In this document: positions 33,125 through 43,057 of the stretch, in pieces | Position numbering within the stretch: the stretch's first letter is position 1 | How the letters are laid out: each line of letters starts with the position of its first letter | Source: Clostridium pascui | Lineage (GTDB): Bacteria; Bacillota; Clostridia; Clostridiales; Clostridiaceae | Assembly: GCF_016908015.1 (NCBI RefSeq) | Contig: NZ_JAFBDB010000003.1 | Location: 1 to 64,000 of the forward strand | Reading direction: 5' to 3' | DNA length: 64,000 bases | The notes under the pieces: model-generated | The model's database searches: none | Told to the model about the DNA's origin: nothing | The model's input: the letters and a program-made list of their open reading frames with translations, nothing else | Translations under genes and position numbers: made by a program

Positions 33125-34135
33125 TTATCTTGATACTGGTATAAATCCTATCTTCTTTTGCATCTTTCTAAGGGTTTTATTTGCTACATAGCTTGCCTTT
33201 TCTGCTCCCTTTTTATAAATGCTTTCTAAGTATTCCTTATTTGCTACCAAATCTTTTACCTTTTTCTGTATTGGCTCAAGTTCTCCAACTATAGCTTCTG
33301 CTACATCCTTTTTAAACTGAGCATATCCTTGCCCTTCATATTCCTTCTCTATTTCTTGTATAGTTTTACCCTTAATTACACTTAAAATTGTCATTAAGTT
33401 TTTAACTCCTGGCTGTTCATCGTTATATTTAACTACTCCTAAGCTGTCAGTTACTGCTCTGGATACCTTTTTTCTTATTACTTCTGGTGGATCCATTATA
33501 AGTATATATGAATTAGGATTGTCAGATGACTTAGACATCTTTTTGGTTGGCTCTTGAAGGTCCATGATCTTAGCTCCTGCCTCAGGTATATATGGTTCTG
33601 GTATTTTAAAAGTTTCACTGTATGTATTGTTAAATCTTTCTGCAACATCACGAGTTAATTCTAAGTGCTGCTTTTGGTCCACTCCTACTGGCACTAAATC
33701 CGCTTGATATAAAAGTATATCTGCTACCATAAGCACTGGATAATTAAAAAGACCAGCTGAAATATTATTTCCATATCTTTGAGACTTATCTTTAAATTGT
33801 GTCATTCTCGACAATTCACCCATATAGGTATTACAGTTTAAAAGCCATGCTGCTTCTGCATGAGCTGGTACATGGGATTGTATAAATAAAGTATTTTTTT
33901 CTGGATCTATCCCTGCTGCAATGTATATAGATAGAACTTCTAAAGTTCTTCTTCTTAAATCCTTTGGCTCTTGTTTTACTGTTATAGCATGCATATCAAC
34001 TATGCAATAGTAACAATCATATTGATCTTGAAGCTTTACCCAGTTTTTTAACGCTCCTAGGTAATTTCCTAAAGTTAATTCACCAGAAGGCTGTATTCCA
34101 CTAAATATAACTTTCTTTTGTTCTGTCTGCTCCAT
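33125..34135 (-). CDS. trpS: Tryptophanyl-tRNA synthetase
   Basis: A 336-residue class I synthetase. It carries the HIGH-equivalent in SGELTLGNYLGAL, the indole-site region VDMHAITV, VGVDQKQHLELTRDVAERFN, and KKMSKSSDN. The ATG at 34135 follows GGAGG; the longer frame from 34150 overlaps that site. The gene is a single unit and I see no T-box upstream. The matching tRNA-Trp is at 15.9 kb. Confidence 0.95.
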   Translation of the reverse strand: MEQTEQKKVIFSGIQPSGELTLGNYLGALKNWVKLQDQYDCYYCIVDMHAITVKQEPKDLRRRTLEVLSIYIAAGIDPEKNTLFIQSHVPAHAEAAWLLNCNTYMGELSRMTQFKDKSQRYGNNISAGLFNYPVLMVADILLYQADLVPVGVDQKQHLELTRDVAERFNNTYSETFKIPEPYIPEAGAKIMDLQEPTKKMSKSSDNPNSYILIMDPPEVIRKKVSRAVTDSLGVVKYNDEQPGVKNLMTILSVIKGKTIQEIEKEYEGQGYAQFKKDVAEAIVGELEPIQKKVKDLVANKEYLESIYKKGAEKASYVANKTLRKMQKKIGFIPVSR

Positions 34136-34222
34136 TGTAAATTCCTCCATTTTATAATCTTCTCATTTCCGATAATATGTTACATTTATATGTTATTCCT
34201 TAATATACTATTATAAAACTAA

Positions 34223-34259
34223 AATCCCTATATAACAATTATTTTGTTATATAGGGATT
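34223..34259 (-). terminator. Terminator of the superoxide reductase gene
   Basis: A perfect 16-base stem AATCCCTATATAACAA with its complement, followed on the minus strand by TTAGTTTTAT. Confidence 0.75.
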
Positions 34260-34298
34260 ATTATATACCTTAATTATTTTTATTAATCATTAACAAAA

Positions 34299-34673
34299 CT
34301 ATTTTTTCCATAAACCATGCAAATTACAATATTCCCTAGCTGCAATTACTTCTTCATCAACTTTAAAGATAGCTTCTGGCTTTTCGCCTACTTTTAAGTA
34401 TTTTCTATAAACTTTATCAACAGTTAAAACTTCTATCCATTCTATATGATGTTCTTCTAGCATAGGATGCTCAACTTCCCCTATCTTTACTAAAACACCA
34501 CCTTCAATCTTTTCTATTACAGGAACATGTTTTTCCTTTGCAGCATCTACTGTATTTTCTTTAAGATGTATCATTTCCTTACCACAGCATACTAGAGTTC
34601 CTACTGATTCATGTACTACCTCTACTATGTTCCCACAAATCCCACATTTGTAAATTTCATTTAATTTAGTCAT
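34299..34673 (-). CDS. dfx: Desulfoferrodoxin (superoxide reductase)
   Basis: A 124-residue 2Fe desulfoferrodoxin. The N-terminal desulforedoxin domain has YKCGICG and LVCCGKEM (four-cysteine iron site). The SOR domain supplies the histidine/cysteine site: KHVP, EHPMLEEHHIEWIEV and CNLHGLWK. It reduces superoxide to peroxide without releasing oxygen, typical of anaerobes. It is a single gene with its own terminator. Confidence 0.96.
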   Translation of the reverse strand: MTKLNEIYKCGICGNIVEVVHESVGTLVCCGKEMIHLKENTVDAAKEKHVPVIEKIEGGVLVKIGEVEHPMLEEHHIEWIEVLTVDKVYRKYLKVGEKPEAIFKVDEEVIAAREYCNLHGLWKK

Positions 34674-34946
34674 TTTATAACCCTCCCTATTAATAATAAT
34701 TATTACCCTATTATTATTATTCTATAAAACTTCACTTTATCCTTCTTAATTAAAATATTTATTTATTTAACTTTTTTTATATTTTATGAACATATTATGA
34801 AGATACTACTTTAATATACCTCTAAAATTAAACTATATACTTAAAATAAAAGTAATTTTTTTTAATAGCTGTGGAATACTAATCTTGAGGATAATATATT
34901 TTCCTCTATTTAAATTCTCCAAACTAATTTATAAGGAGGGATTTCC

Positions 34947-35153
34947 ATGACAGAAAAGAATAGTGGATATCTCGCAATGGACAGGGATTATTTAGAAGCC
35001 CCACAAAAGATAGTTAAATCATATTCTAAAACTGATTATACAAAATTACCAGACAATGTACGCGATCCAGTTGTAGCAAACAATATAGCCACCTGGGAGT
35101 TTGACAACACCTCTCAAGAATTAGCTGCTGACAGCGACTTATTCTTACAGTAA
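34947..35153 (+). CDS. Small acidic protein of unknown function
   Basis: A 68-residue soluble protein, MTEKNSGYLAMDRDYLEAP at the start and ending in ...TSQELAADSDLFLQ. It has no cysteine, membrane segment or known motif that I can see. A strong AAGGAGGG site and a terminator make it a convincing gene. It stands between divergently placed dfx and convergent lysA, so the context says little. Confidence 0.75.
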   Translation: MTEKNSGYLAMDRDYLEAPQKIVKSYSKTDYTKLPDNVRDPVVANNIATWEFDNTSQELAADSDLFLQ

Positions 35154-35157
35154 AAAA

Positions 35158-35187
35158 AGTGTAAGGAGAAATTTCTCCTTACACTTC
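35158..35187. terminator. Bidirectional terminator
   Basis: GTGTAAGGAGAAA and its complement form a perfect 13-base stem with T runs on both strands. It ends the 68-residue gene (plus) and lysA (minus). Confidence 0.88.
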
Positions 35188-35213
35188 AATTTTTTAAATA
35201 CTAAAACTAATAT

Positions 35214-36509
35214 TTAAAACATTTCATTTCCAATTAAATCCTCATAGCTTTGTCTTTTACATACAAGTCTTGCTTCTCTATCTTTTACAAATACAACAGC
35301 AGCTTTAGGTATCTTATTATAGTTACTGCTCATGGAGTATCCATATGCCCCAGTTGTAAACATTGCTAAAATATCTCCACTTTCAGAGTCTGCTATATTT
35401 GTATCATTTATAAGTATATCTCCAGACTCACAGCACTTACCTGCTATAGTTACAAAGTCATTTTTTTCATTTTCCATTCTATTTGCAACAATGCACTCAT
35501 ATTTAGCATTATATAACGCAGGTCTTATATTATCTCCCATTCCTCCATCTACTGATATATATTTCCTTACTCCTTGAATATTTTTTGTTGATCCTATAGT
35601 ATAAAGAGTTATTCCTGCATTCCCCACTATGGATCTTCCAGGTTCTATAGTAAGCATTGGAAGTTTTATCCCTAATCTCTTATGAACTTCATCTGCTTTA
35701 TTTATTATAGTTTCACAGTATTCCTTAGTACTTCTTGGTTCATCTTCTTCCGTATAATAAATTCCAAATCCACCACCTAGGTCTAGCTCTTCAATTTCAT
35801 AGTTGAATTCATCTCTTATAACTTTTATAAAGTTCATCATTATTTCCACTTCATCTTCATATGGTGATAAATCAAAAATCTGAGAACCAATGTGGCAGTG
35901 TAATCCAGCAAGTTCAACTCCTGGAAGCTCTAATGCCATGTTAACTCCTTTTAAGGCATCTTCATTTGATAAAGTAAATCCAAATTTTGAGTCTATCTGA
36001 CCAGTTTTTATATAATCGTGAGTATGTGCTTCTATTCCTGGAGTTATTCTTAATAGTACTTTTTGAACCTTATTTTTTCTTGTTGCAATTTTATTTATTT
36101 GTTCTAACTCATAAAAATTATCTACTACAAATCTTGAAACTCCATAATCTATTCCCATCTCTACTTCTTCTAAAGTCTTATTGTTTCCATGAAAATAAAT
36201 TTTATCTGCTGGAAAGTTTGCCTTCATAGCAGTATATAGTTCCCCTCCAGATACTACATCTAAACAAAGACCTTCCTCTTCAATTAACTTACACATAGCT
36301 AAAGTTAAAAATGCCTTTCCCGCATATGCAACCCTATTGTTTGACTCATTTACTTTAAAATACTTGTAATAATCTTTGCATGTGTTTCTCATAAGCCCCT
36401 CATCAAAAACATACAAAGGAGTTCCGTATTTTTCAGCAAGCTCAACAGTGCTTATTCCACCTATATAAAGTGTATTTTCTCTTATTTCCATACTTCCAAA
36501 TAAATTCAT
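35214..36509 (-). CDS. lysA: Diaminopimelate decarboxylase
   Basis: A 431-residue PLP enzyme of the alanine-racemase-fold decarboxylase family. It has the PLP-lysine block YAGKAFLTLAMCK, HGNNKTLEEVEMGIDYGVSRFVVDN, GLHCHIGSQIFD, ELDLGGGFGIYY and the C-terminal KCCESGDI block that supplies the active-site cysteine. It makes lysine from meso-diaminopimelate, the last step of the pathway. A lysine riboswitch lies upstream. Confidence 0.96.
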   Translation of the reverse strand: MNLFGSMEIRENTLYIGGISTVELAEKYGTPLYVFDEGLMRNTCKDYYKYFKVNESNNRVAYAGKAFLTLAMCKLIEEEGLCLDVVSGGELYTAMKANFPADKIYFHGNNKTLEEVEMGIDYGVSRFVVDNFYELEQINKIATRKNKVQKVLLRITPGIEAHTHDYIKTGQIDSKFGFTLSNEDALKGVNMALELPGVELAGLHCHIGSQIFDLSPYEDEVEIMMNFIKVIRDEFNYEIEELDLGGGFGIYYTEEDEPRSTKEYCETIINKADEVHKRLGIKLPMLTIEPGRSIVGNAGITLYTIGSTKNIQGVRKYISVDGGMGDNIRPALYNAKYECIVANRMENEKNDFVTIAGKCCESGDILINDTNIADSESGDILAMFTTGAYGYSMSSNYNKIPKAAVVFVKDREARLVCKRQSYEDLIGNEMF

Positions 36510-36570
36510 AATGTTGCCCCCTAAAATTTTATTGTGTTTGAGTTACTTTTTAAAATCAAATAAACCTTAC

Positions 36571-36797
36571 AAAAAAACAAGCAGCCAAGGTTATACCTAT
36601 AGCTGCTTTTTAGCTTCTATTGTATTTAACCTCTGTAGCTCTCCACCATTATAGTGACAACTTTGCATATATTTTATACAAAGCCAGAAGATAACTTCCT
36701 ACATTATTCTTCTTCGGCTATAATTCCTTTCTTTATTCCTCATCGCGCAGCCGCTAAGAATAAGTACTATTAATTACAGCACCTCTACCCCAGGTAT
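36571..36797 (-). promoter_or_regulatory. Lysine riboswitch (L-box) with terminator
   Basis: On the minus strand the aptamer runs from GGGGTAGAGGTGC (about 36793) through AGTA, GCCGAAGAAG, CTTCTGGCTTTG and TTGTCACT to GGTGGAGAGCTAC (about 36635). These are the conserved L-box blocks in order. A terminator stem AAGCAGC/GCTGCTT with a T run ends at 36571. Lysine binding would stop transcription before lysA. Confidence 0.94.
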
Positions 36798-36814
36798 ATT
36801 TATTTTTTCTTTTT

Positions 36815-36843
36815 AGTTTATCACATTAGAGTTTTAAAATCAA
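36815..36843 (-). promoter_or_regulatory. Promoter of the L-box/lysA unit
   Basis: TTGATT-17 bases-TAAACT on the minus strand, placing the start about 10 bases before the aptamer. Confidence 0.6.
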
Positions 36844-36913
36844 CATAAACTTCAGAATTATCTCAAATATATTGATACATACTAATTTATAATATAATCA
36901 TAATCTCTATACG

Positions 36914-38215
36914 TTATATAAAATAAAATCCTTCAAAGCTTTTAGCTATGTAGTAATGATCATCTACTCCGCCAAGTTCTCTTATAGAGTGCATTGCAAG
37001 TATTGGAGTCCCTATATCTACAGATGGAATATTTACATGGGACCAAGATATAGGTCCTATAGTTGAACCACCTCTTGAGTCAGATCTATTTACAAATTTT
37101 TGAACAGGAACACTTTGTTTTTTACATACCCCTTCATAAATAGCTGAACTATAAGCATCTGTAGTATAACTGAAATTAGCATTTATTTTAATTACAGGTC
37201 CCTTATTTATTATAGGTCTATTAGTAGGGTCTGCTTTTTCTTCCCAGTTAGGATGCACCGCATGAGCTAAATCTGAAGATATTATGAAGGAGTTTGCTAA
37301 AGATCTAAAATATGCTTCCTTCCCACTTTGTTCTTTTTCTACTATTCTTTCTAAAATACTTGATAAAAATATAGAATCTGCTCCTTGTTTTGTAGTACTT
37401 CCTATTTCCTCATTATCAAAGCACACTAAAACATTAGTTGCATTTGAAGGCTTTGAACTTGCAAGAGCTTCTAGAGCTGCATGCACCATAGCTAAATCAT
37501 CTAATCTTCCACTGGATATAAATTCATCATTTATTCCCATTATACATCCCTTTTCATATTCATATAAAAACAAATCAAAATCTAGTATTTCACTTTTATC
37601 TATATGCAATTCCTTTGCTATAGTGTTTAACAAGAAATCTTCTTTCGAAAGCTTATCATTAATCATTCCAACTAAAGGTAATGTATGCTTTTGAGAATTT
37701 ATTTCAAATCCCTTATTTGCCTCTCTGTTCATATGTATAGCTATGTTGGGAATTATAAGTATTGGCTTTTTTATATTTAACAATTTACAATTTGGCTTCA
37801 AAGGATTATTTGATTTTAAAACAACTCTTCCTGCTATAGACAATGGTCTATCCATCCAAGTATTTAAGATTGGCCCCCCATAAACCTCAGTATTTAACTT
37901 TAAATAATTACCCTCTGACGTCATCTCAGCATGAGGTTTGATTCTGAAGGTTGGAGAATCCGTATGTGCTCCTACTATTCTAAATCCATTTTCTACAATA
38001 CTTTTTCTTCCTACAACAAATGCTGTTATTGCTGAATTATTTTTTATTACATAATACTTTTCTTCAGCTTTTAAATTCCACTGCTCTGTTTCTTTAAGTT
38101 CATTAAATCCATTTTCATCTAGAATGTTCTTCACAGTTTCTACAGCATGAAATGCCGTTGGGCTTTTATATATAAAGTCTATCAAATCTTTAGCTAATGT
38201 AACTTTATCCTTCAT
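36914..38215 (-). CDS. M18 family aminopeptidase
   Basis: A 433-residue metalloaminopeptidase. The zinc and catalytic blocks are GAHTDSPTFRIKP, the GRLDDLAMVHAAL segment, VCFDNEEIGSTTKQGA and ISSDLAHAVHPNW, and near the end AMHSIRELGGVDDHYYI. It removes acidic or neutral N-terminal residues from peptides in the cytosol. The ATG at 38215 is preferred over a TTG two codons upstream. Monocistronic. Confidence 0.93.
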   Translation of the reverse strand: MKDKVTLAKDLIDFIYKSPTAFHAVETVKNILDENGFNELKETEQWNLKAEEKYYVIKNNSAITAFVVGRKSIVENGFRIVGAHTDSPTFRIKPHAEMTSEGNYLKLNTEVYGGPILNTWMDRPLSIAGRVVLKSNNPLKPNCKLLNIKKPILIIPNIAIHMNREANKGFEINSQKHTLPLVGMINDKLSKEDFLLNTIAKELHIDKSEILDFDLFLYEYEKGCIMGINDEFISSGRLDDLAMVHAALEALASSKPSNATNVLVCFDNEEIGSTTKQGADSIFLSSILERIVEKEQSGKEAYFRSLANSFIISSDLAHAVHPNWEEKADPTNRPIINKGPVIKINANFSYTTDAYSSAIYEGVCKKQSVPVQKFVNRSDSRGGSTIGPISWSHVNIPSVDIGTPILAMHSIRELGGVDDHYYIAKSFEGFYFI

Positions 38216-38285
38216 CCACAATCAACCTTTCTTTCACTTTAATTGAAAATTTAATAAATTTAGCATATCATAATTATGTTCTTCT

Positions 38286-38345
38286 TTCAAATAATAGATA
38301 ATGGTTAATAGTTAATTAATAATTGTTAATTGGTAATTGTTAGTG
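38286..38345. repeat. Short degenerate AT-rich repeat
   Basis: A run of degenerate TTAAT / AATTGTTA units, including TTAATAGTTAATTAATAATT, lies between the divergent aminopeptidase and CDF genes. This type of repeat is common in clostridial spacers. Confidence 0.5.
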
Positions 38346-38390
38346 GTATAATCTATAATTGTATTTAATTAAAGTTATGAGGTGTTTAGA

Positions 38391-39575
38391 ATGGTTTCTC
38401 AATTATTAGTTAAGCGTTTTATAAAAAACTCTGAAAATGTTGAAAATGAAAAAGTTAGAAACTCCTATGGATTTTTAGGAAGTATTATCGGAATAGTAGT
38501 TAATGCTATACTTTTTGGAGTAAAGCTTGTAGTTGGAATTATATCTGGAAGTATATCAGTTACTGCAGATGCATTTAATAATCTTTCAGATGCCACTTCT
38601 TCTGTAATAACTATGCTTGGATTTAAGCTAGCTTCTAAACCTGCAGATGAAGAGCATCCCTTTGGTCATGGAAGAATAGAATACTTATCTGGACTTATAG
38701 TATCCTTTATGGTTCTTTTAGTAGGATTTGAATTTGTAAAATCTTCTTATGCAAGAATTATTAATCCTACTCCTGTGAAGTTTGAAGTTATTCCTTTTAT
38801 ACTTCTTGTTTTATCTATATTTACAAAGGTATGGCTTAGTAGATTTAATAATTATATAGGTAAAACTATAAATTCTTCAGCTCTTCAAGCTTCCTCTATG
38901 GATGCACTAGGAGATGTTTTTTCCTCAAGTGGTGTAGCTTTATCCTTACTATTATCCAAGTGGATTACCCTTCCTATAGATGGATATATAGGAATGCTTG
39001 TATCCTTATTTATACTTTATTCAGGATATTCCCTTATAAAGGAAACTTTAGACCCTCTCCTAGGTACTACACCAGATTCTGACTTAGTTGAAAAGATAAC
39101 AAGCAGCTTATTAAGCTATGAATATATAACAGGCACTCATGATTTAATAATCCATAACTATGGGCCTAATAAATTTATAGCTACAGTTCATGCCGAAGTG
39201 CCACAGGATATATCAATAGTTAAAATTCATGATGTTATCGATAGAGCTGAAAAGGAAATTTCCGAAAAGCTAAATGTGGTACTTGTTGTGCATATGGATC
39301 CTATAAATACCAATGATGAAGAAGTAACCTACGCTAGAGGTGAAGTTGAGAGTATAATAACTAAATATTCTATGATTAAATCACTTCATGATTTTAGAAT
39401 GGTTGGTGAAGGCGATACTAAGAATCTTATATTTGATATAGTTGTATGTTATACACAAAAACTCACTGACCAATTTATTGAAGAAATTAAATCCAATTTA
39501 AATAAGGATATAAAGAATATCCACCCTCACTATAATGCTATAATTACAATAGATAGAGATTTTGCTAATAACTAA
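38391..39575 (+). CDS. Cation diffusion facilitator (CDF) family transporter
   Basis: A 394-residue membrane protein with six predicted segments. The metal sites are ADAFNNLSDATSS in segment 2 and ASSMDALGDVFSSSG in segment 5, with the family block HPFGHGRIEYLSGLI between. A cytosolic C-terminal domain of about 180 residues follows, longer than in many CDFs and with a possible second ferredoxin-like repeat. It exports divalent metals such as Zn, Mn or Fe in exchange for protons; the aspartate pattern does not fix which one. Confidence 0.9.
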   Translation: MVSQLLVKRFIKNSENVENEKVRNSYGFLGSIIGIVVNAILFGVKLVVGIISGSISVTADAFNNLSDATSSVITMLGFKLASKPADEEHPFGHGRIEYLSGLIVSFMVLLVGFEFVKSSYARIINPTPVKFEVIPFILLVLSIFTKVWLSRFNNYIGKTINSSALQASSMDALGDVFSSSGVALSLLLSKWITLPIDGYIGMLVSLFILYSGYSLIKETLDPLLGTTPDSDLVEKITSSLLSYEYITGTHDLIIHNYGPNKFIATVHAEVPQDISIVKIHDVIDRAEKEISEKLNVVLVVHMDPINTNDEEVTYARGEVESIITKYSMIKSLHDFRMVGEGDTKNLIFDIVVCYTQKLTDQFIEEIKSNLNKDIKNIHPHYNAIITIDRDFANN

Positions 39576-39727
39576 TCACCAATCTATAATCGTTAACTTA
39601 TATTACATTTTAGCGATTATGTATTTTTTATTTTTGTTAGCATCTCTTTAAATATTGCACTTCATAATCACATAGAACTCATTTTTGCATATTATATTGT
39701 ATAATTTTTTTTATGGAGTGTGAAATT

Positions 39728-40810
39728 ATGACTGGAAGAGAAAGGCACTTATTTCCTGGCAGTAATACACCTTTAGGTCCATATTTCTTCTTTAATTATA
39801 TAATTCCTACTAAGGAAGCCAGAAGAGTAATATATTTTAAAGGTGGCCCCGGAACTGGCAAGTCATCTGCAATGAAAAAAATAGGCAATATATTTCAAAA
39901 CAGGGGATATGATGTAGAATACTTCCATTGTTCTTCTGACAACGAATCCTTAGACGCAATACTTATTAAGGGACTAAATATAGCCTTGATTGATGGTACT
40001 GCTCCTCATATGCAAGATCCTATATATCCTGGTGCAGTAGATGAAACATTTAATCTAGGAGTATGCTTAGATGAAAAAGGGTTGTCATCTATAAAAGAAG
40101 AATTATATCCAATTTATGCTGATAATAGTCGCTCCTATAAAAGGGGCTTTAGCTATTTTAAAGCTGCTGCTGCAGTTCATGAGGATTGGAGAAACTATAA
40201 TCTTGAAGCACTAGATGAAGTAAAATTGAATGATTTAAAGAAAACACTAATGGATAAGATTTTCAAGGATAATGTTCTTGCTATAGGAAAAGAACGACAT
40301 CTATTCTGTACAGCACTTACTCCTAATGGGATAATAACCTTTATCGATGAACTTGTAGCTCCTTTTAAAAATGTCTATGTGCTCAATGGCGATCCTGGTA
40401 CTGGGAAGACAGAAGTTTTAAACTTCTTGAAAGATGAAGCTTTAAAACGCGGATTTTTTGTAGAAATATTCCATGATGTAATAAATCCAAATAGAATAGA
40501 ACACATCTTTATTCCAGATTTAGATATAGCTATTGTAACTTCTAATGAAATAAATAGGAAATCCTTTGAAGGCGAGCATATTCAGATGGAAGATCTTTTA
40601 AAGAAAAATTATTTAGATAAATATAAAGCTGAAATTCAAAAGGATGAAGCTAAGTTCTATGATCTTTTACATGAAGGCTTACAATGTATAACTAAATGCA
40701 AGAAAATTCATGACGTACTAGAAAATTATTATGTTTCAAATATTAATTTTGAAACAATTAATGTAATGGTAGATGAACTTATACAAAGACTAATTTCCTA
40801 TGAAAAATAA
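39728..40810 (+). CDS. Double P-loop ATPase-like protein of unknown function (PRK06851 type)
   Basis: A 360-residue protein made of two P-loop NTPase copies. Copy 1 has GGPGTGKSSAMKK and copy 2 has GDPGTGKTEVLNF, each followed by a matching pattern (EYFHCSSDNESLDAILI and EIFHDVINPNRIEHIFI). Each copy is also opened by a related block, GRERHLF...FFNYI and GKERHLFCTALTPNG...FIDEL, so the gene arose by internal duplication. I see no DNA- or membrane-binding feature. The ATG at 39728 follows GGAGTGTG. Confidence 0.75.
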   Translation: MTGRERHLFPGSNTPLGPYFFFNYIIPTKEARRVIYFKGGPGTGKSSAMKKIGNIFQNRGYDVEYFHCSSDNESLDAILIKGLNIALIDGTAPHMQDPIYPGAVDETFNLGVCLDEKGLSSIKEELYPIYADNSRSYKRGFSYFKAAAAVHEDWRNYNLEALDEVKLNDLKKTLMDKIFKDNVLAIGKERHLFCTALTPNGIITFIDELVAPFKNVYVLNGDPGTGKTEVLNFLKDEALKRGFFVEIFHDVINPNRIEHIFIPDLDIAIVTSNEINRKSFEGEHIQMEDLLKKNYLDKYKAEIQKDEAKFYDLLHEGLQCITKCKKIHDVLENYYVSNINFETINVMVDELIQRLISYEK

Positions 40811-40829
40811 GTCACTTAGCTTAAATGGT

Positions 40830-40868
40830 AAAAAATGCTAGGAGTAAATTCCTAGCATTTTTTTTCAT
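40830..40868. terminator. Bidirectional terminator
   Basis: AAAAAATGCTAGGA and its complement with a GTAAAT loop, and T/A runs on both sides. It separates the double P-loop gene from convergent helD. Confidence 0.88.
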
Positions 40869-42996
40869 ACACATATAGTTCATGCAATGCTCTTGTACTC
40901 ATTACATAAAGCATTTTATCTTTGTTCTCTATTTCATTATTAGTGTCTATAACAATTACTGCATCAAACTCCAACCCTTTAGCAAAGTATGAAGGTATCA
41001 CAACTTCTCCCGAAGTATATAATATCTCCTCATTATCTATTACCTTTATATACATCTTATCCTTTAATATCTCCGCAATCTTATTGGTTTCCTCTAGATC
41101 CCTGCATATGATTGCTATGCTTTCATGGCCTTTTTCCTTTAGTTTGCTTATATTCATTAATAGCTTTTCTTCTATATCTTCATATTGCTTAAACTCAGTT
41201 ACTTCTACCTCTTCACCGCTTCTTACCAAAGGCACTATATTATCACTTTGTATATACTTATTGGCAAATTCCATTATTTGTTTAGTAGATCGATAGCTCT
41301 TATCAAGCTTAAAATGTTGTACATTTTTATTTGATAAATACTTTTCTATATAGCACATAGGTACTTCCCCTCTTATAGGAAGTAATCTTTGGTTGCTGTC
41401 CCCTACTATAGTTAAAGATTGGCACTTAGTTAACTCATTTATAACCATAAATTGAAGTTTACTATAATCCTGTGCTTCATCTATAACAACATGTTTTATC
41501 TCTTCTGGTGCTGCAAATCCTTCCAATTTTATCTTTAAATAAAGCACCGCCGCTAAGTCATCATATGTTAAAGTTTTATCTTGATTAAATCTCCTATATA
41601 TATTAATTATTTCTTCACCATTTATCCATCTTAAGCCTTGTTTAGCCTTTATAGATTCTTCAATAGCTTCTCTTATTTCTAATCTCTTTTTAAATTCCAA
41701 TTCGCTTCCCTCTAAATTTAAGGATTCTTCAGAAAGAGCATTGATTTTTTCTTTATATTTCTTTTCTATAGCTTTTATTTCATCATTTCTTAATTCATTT
41801 ATTCTAGTATAAATTATTCTCTTAGTTCTTTTATTTCTTTTGAACAGTGGCATAGCTTTAAAATGATTTTGGAATAAATCCTGAAGTTCTTGTTTGCTTA
41901 TAATCATTTTATTATATATGCTGATATCTCTTAGTTCAAAATAATTATCTTCAAGGTCTCTTATTAATAAGTCAAGCTTTTCAATGTATTCATCGGAATT
42001 CTTATAAAGCATCTCATTTATAAATTCTTTATTTCCACTTAATACATTTTCCATATACTCCTTAAATGACATTATACTATCTATCTCAGATAGTTCCATA
42101 GCTAAATCTCTAAAAGTAGTTTGCCTAACTCCTACCTCTCCTAAACTTGGAAGCACTGTAGATATATACTCCATAAAGACTTTGTTAGGTCCTAATATCA
42201 ACACCTTATCTTGTAAAGTTTTCCTATTGTTGTACAGCAAATAAGCTACCCTGTGAAGTGCTATTGTAGTTTTCCCACTTCCTGCTACACCGTCAACTAC
42301 TATGGTTTTATCCTTAGGCTGTCTTATTAGATTATCCTGTTCAGCTTGTATTGTCATTACTATATCTTTTAACTTTGATGTAGCATTCTTACTTAGCACC
42401 ATTTGGAGTATGTCATCTTTAATGTCTATAGCTGAATCAAACATTCCTAGAAGCTGTGCCTTTTTTATAACAAATTGCCTTTTATTTAAAACTTCAGTTC
42501 TAACCTCTCCATTTGGAGAAGTATAATAAACTTCCCCTGTTTTTCCAGCATAAAATAGTGAAGATATGGGCGCACGCCAATCTACAACTATTGGTTCAAA
42601 TTCATCCTTAGGAATAACACTAAATCTTCCAATATACATGCTTTCTTCTAGTCCTATTTCTTCCTCAATAAAATTCACCTTTCCAAAATAAGGACTAGGT
42701 TTCAGTATAACAAGTTCCTTTAATCTTCTATCTATAACCTTAAATTGTTCTTCTGCTACGAACCTTTCATGGTCAAAATACTCAATTATTTTATCTTCAT
42801 CATCTTTATATTCTTCCAATACTTCTTTTCTATACCCAAGTATATATTCTGATATCTCACGTCTCTTTTCTATATAATTGTTTATTTCCTGATTGATTAT
42901 ATTTATAGTCTCTTTAAGCCTTTCTTTTTCGATACCAAGGTCTAATTCTTTTTGAAGTTCTTCTTTTAATTCCCTCTCTAATTCTTCTCTTTCCAT
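40852..42996 (-). CDS. helD: HelD-type RNA polymerase-recycling ATPase
   Basis: A 714-residue UvrD-like motor. It has an N-terminal acidic coiled coil (MEREELERELKEELQKEL onward) characteristic of HelD, Walker A VDGVAGSGKTTIALHRVAYLL, VVIDEAQDYSKLQ (Walker B), GDSNQRLLPIRG, and the C-terminal AKGLEFDAVIVID. HelD binds RNA polymerase and removes stalled or resting complexes. The ATG at 42996 follows GGGGTGAT. ftsH lies 61 bases upstream on the same strand. Confidence 0.9.
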   Translation of the reverse strand: MEREELERELKEELQKELDLGIEKERLKETINIINQEINNYIEKRREISEYILGYRKEVLEEYKDDEDKIIEYFDHERFVAEEQFKVIDRRLKELVILKPSPYFGKVNFIEEEIGLEESMYIGRFSVIPKDEFEPIVVDWRAPISSLFYAGKTGEVYYTSPNGEVRTEVLNKRQFVIKKAQLLGMFDSAIDIKDDILQMVLSKNATSKLKDIVMTIQAEQDNLIRQPKDKTIVVDGVAGSGKTTIALHRVAYLLYNNRKTLQDKVLILGPNKVFMEYISTVLPSLGEVGVRQTTFRDLAMELSEIDSIMSFKEYMENVLSGNKEFINEMLYKNSDEYIEKLDLLIRDLEDNYFELRDISIYNKMIISKQELQDLFQNHFKAMPLFKRNKRTKRIIYTRINELRNDEIKAIEKKYKEKINALSEESLNLEGSELEFKKRLEIREAIEESIKAKQGLRWINGEEIINIYRRFNQDKTLTYDDLAAVLYLKIKLEGFAAPEEIKHVVIDEAQDYSKLQFMVINELTKCQSLTIVGDSNQRLLPIRGEVPMCYIEKYLSNKNVQHFKLDKSYRSTKQIMEFANKYIQSDNIVPLVRSGEEVEVTEFKQYEDIEEKLLMNISKLKEKGHESIAIICRDLEETNKIAEILKDKMYIKVIDNEEILYTSGEVVIPSYFAKGLEFDAVIVIDTNNEIENKDKMLYVMSTRALHELYVYEKKC

Positions 42997-43057
42997 ATTT
43001 GTATCACCCCGTTTAAATTTAGTAGCCGATAACAAGTACTTTTAATTTGTTATAATG

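Noticed and set aside
34136-34260. T-box leader for trpS
   Set aside because: The only strong hairpin upstream is the terminator of the preceding superoxide reductase gene; the T-box core is absent.
38286-38345. CRISPR array or phase-variable repeat
   Set aside because: The units are degenerate, only a few bases long and without regular spacers.
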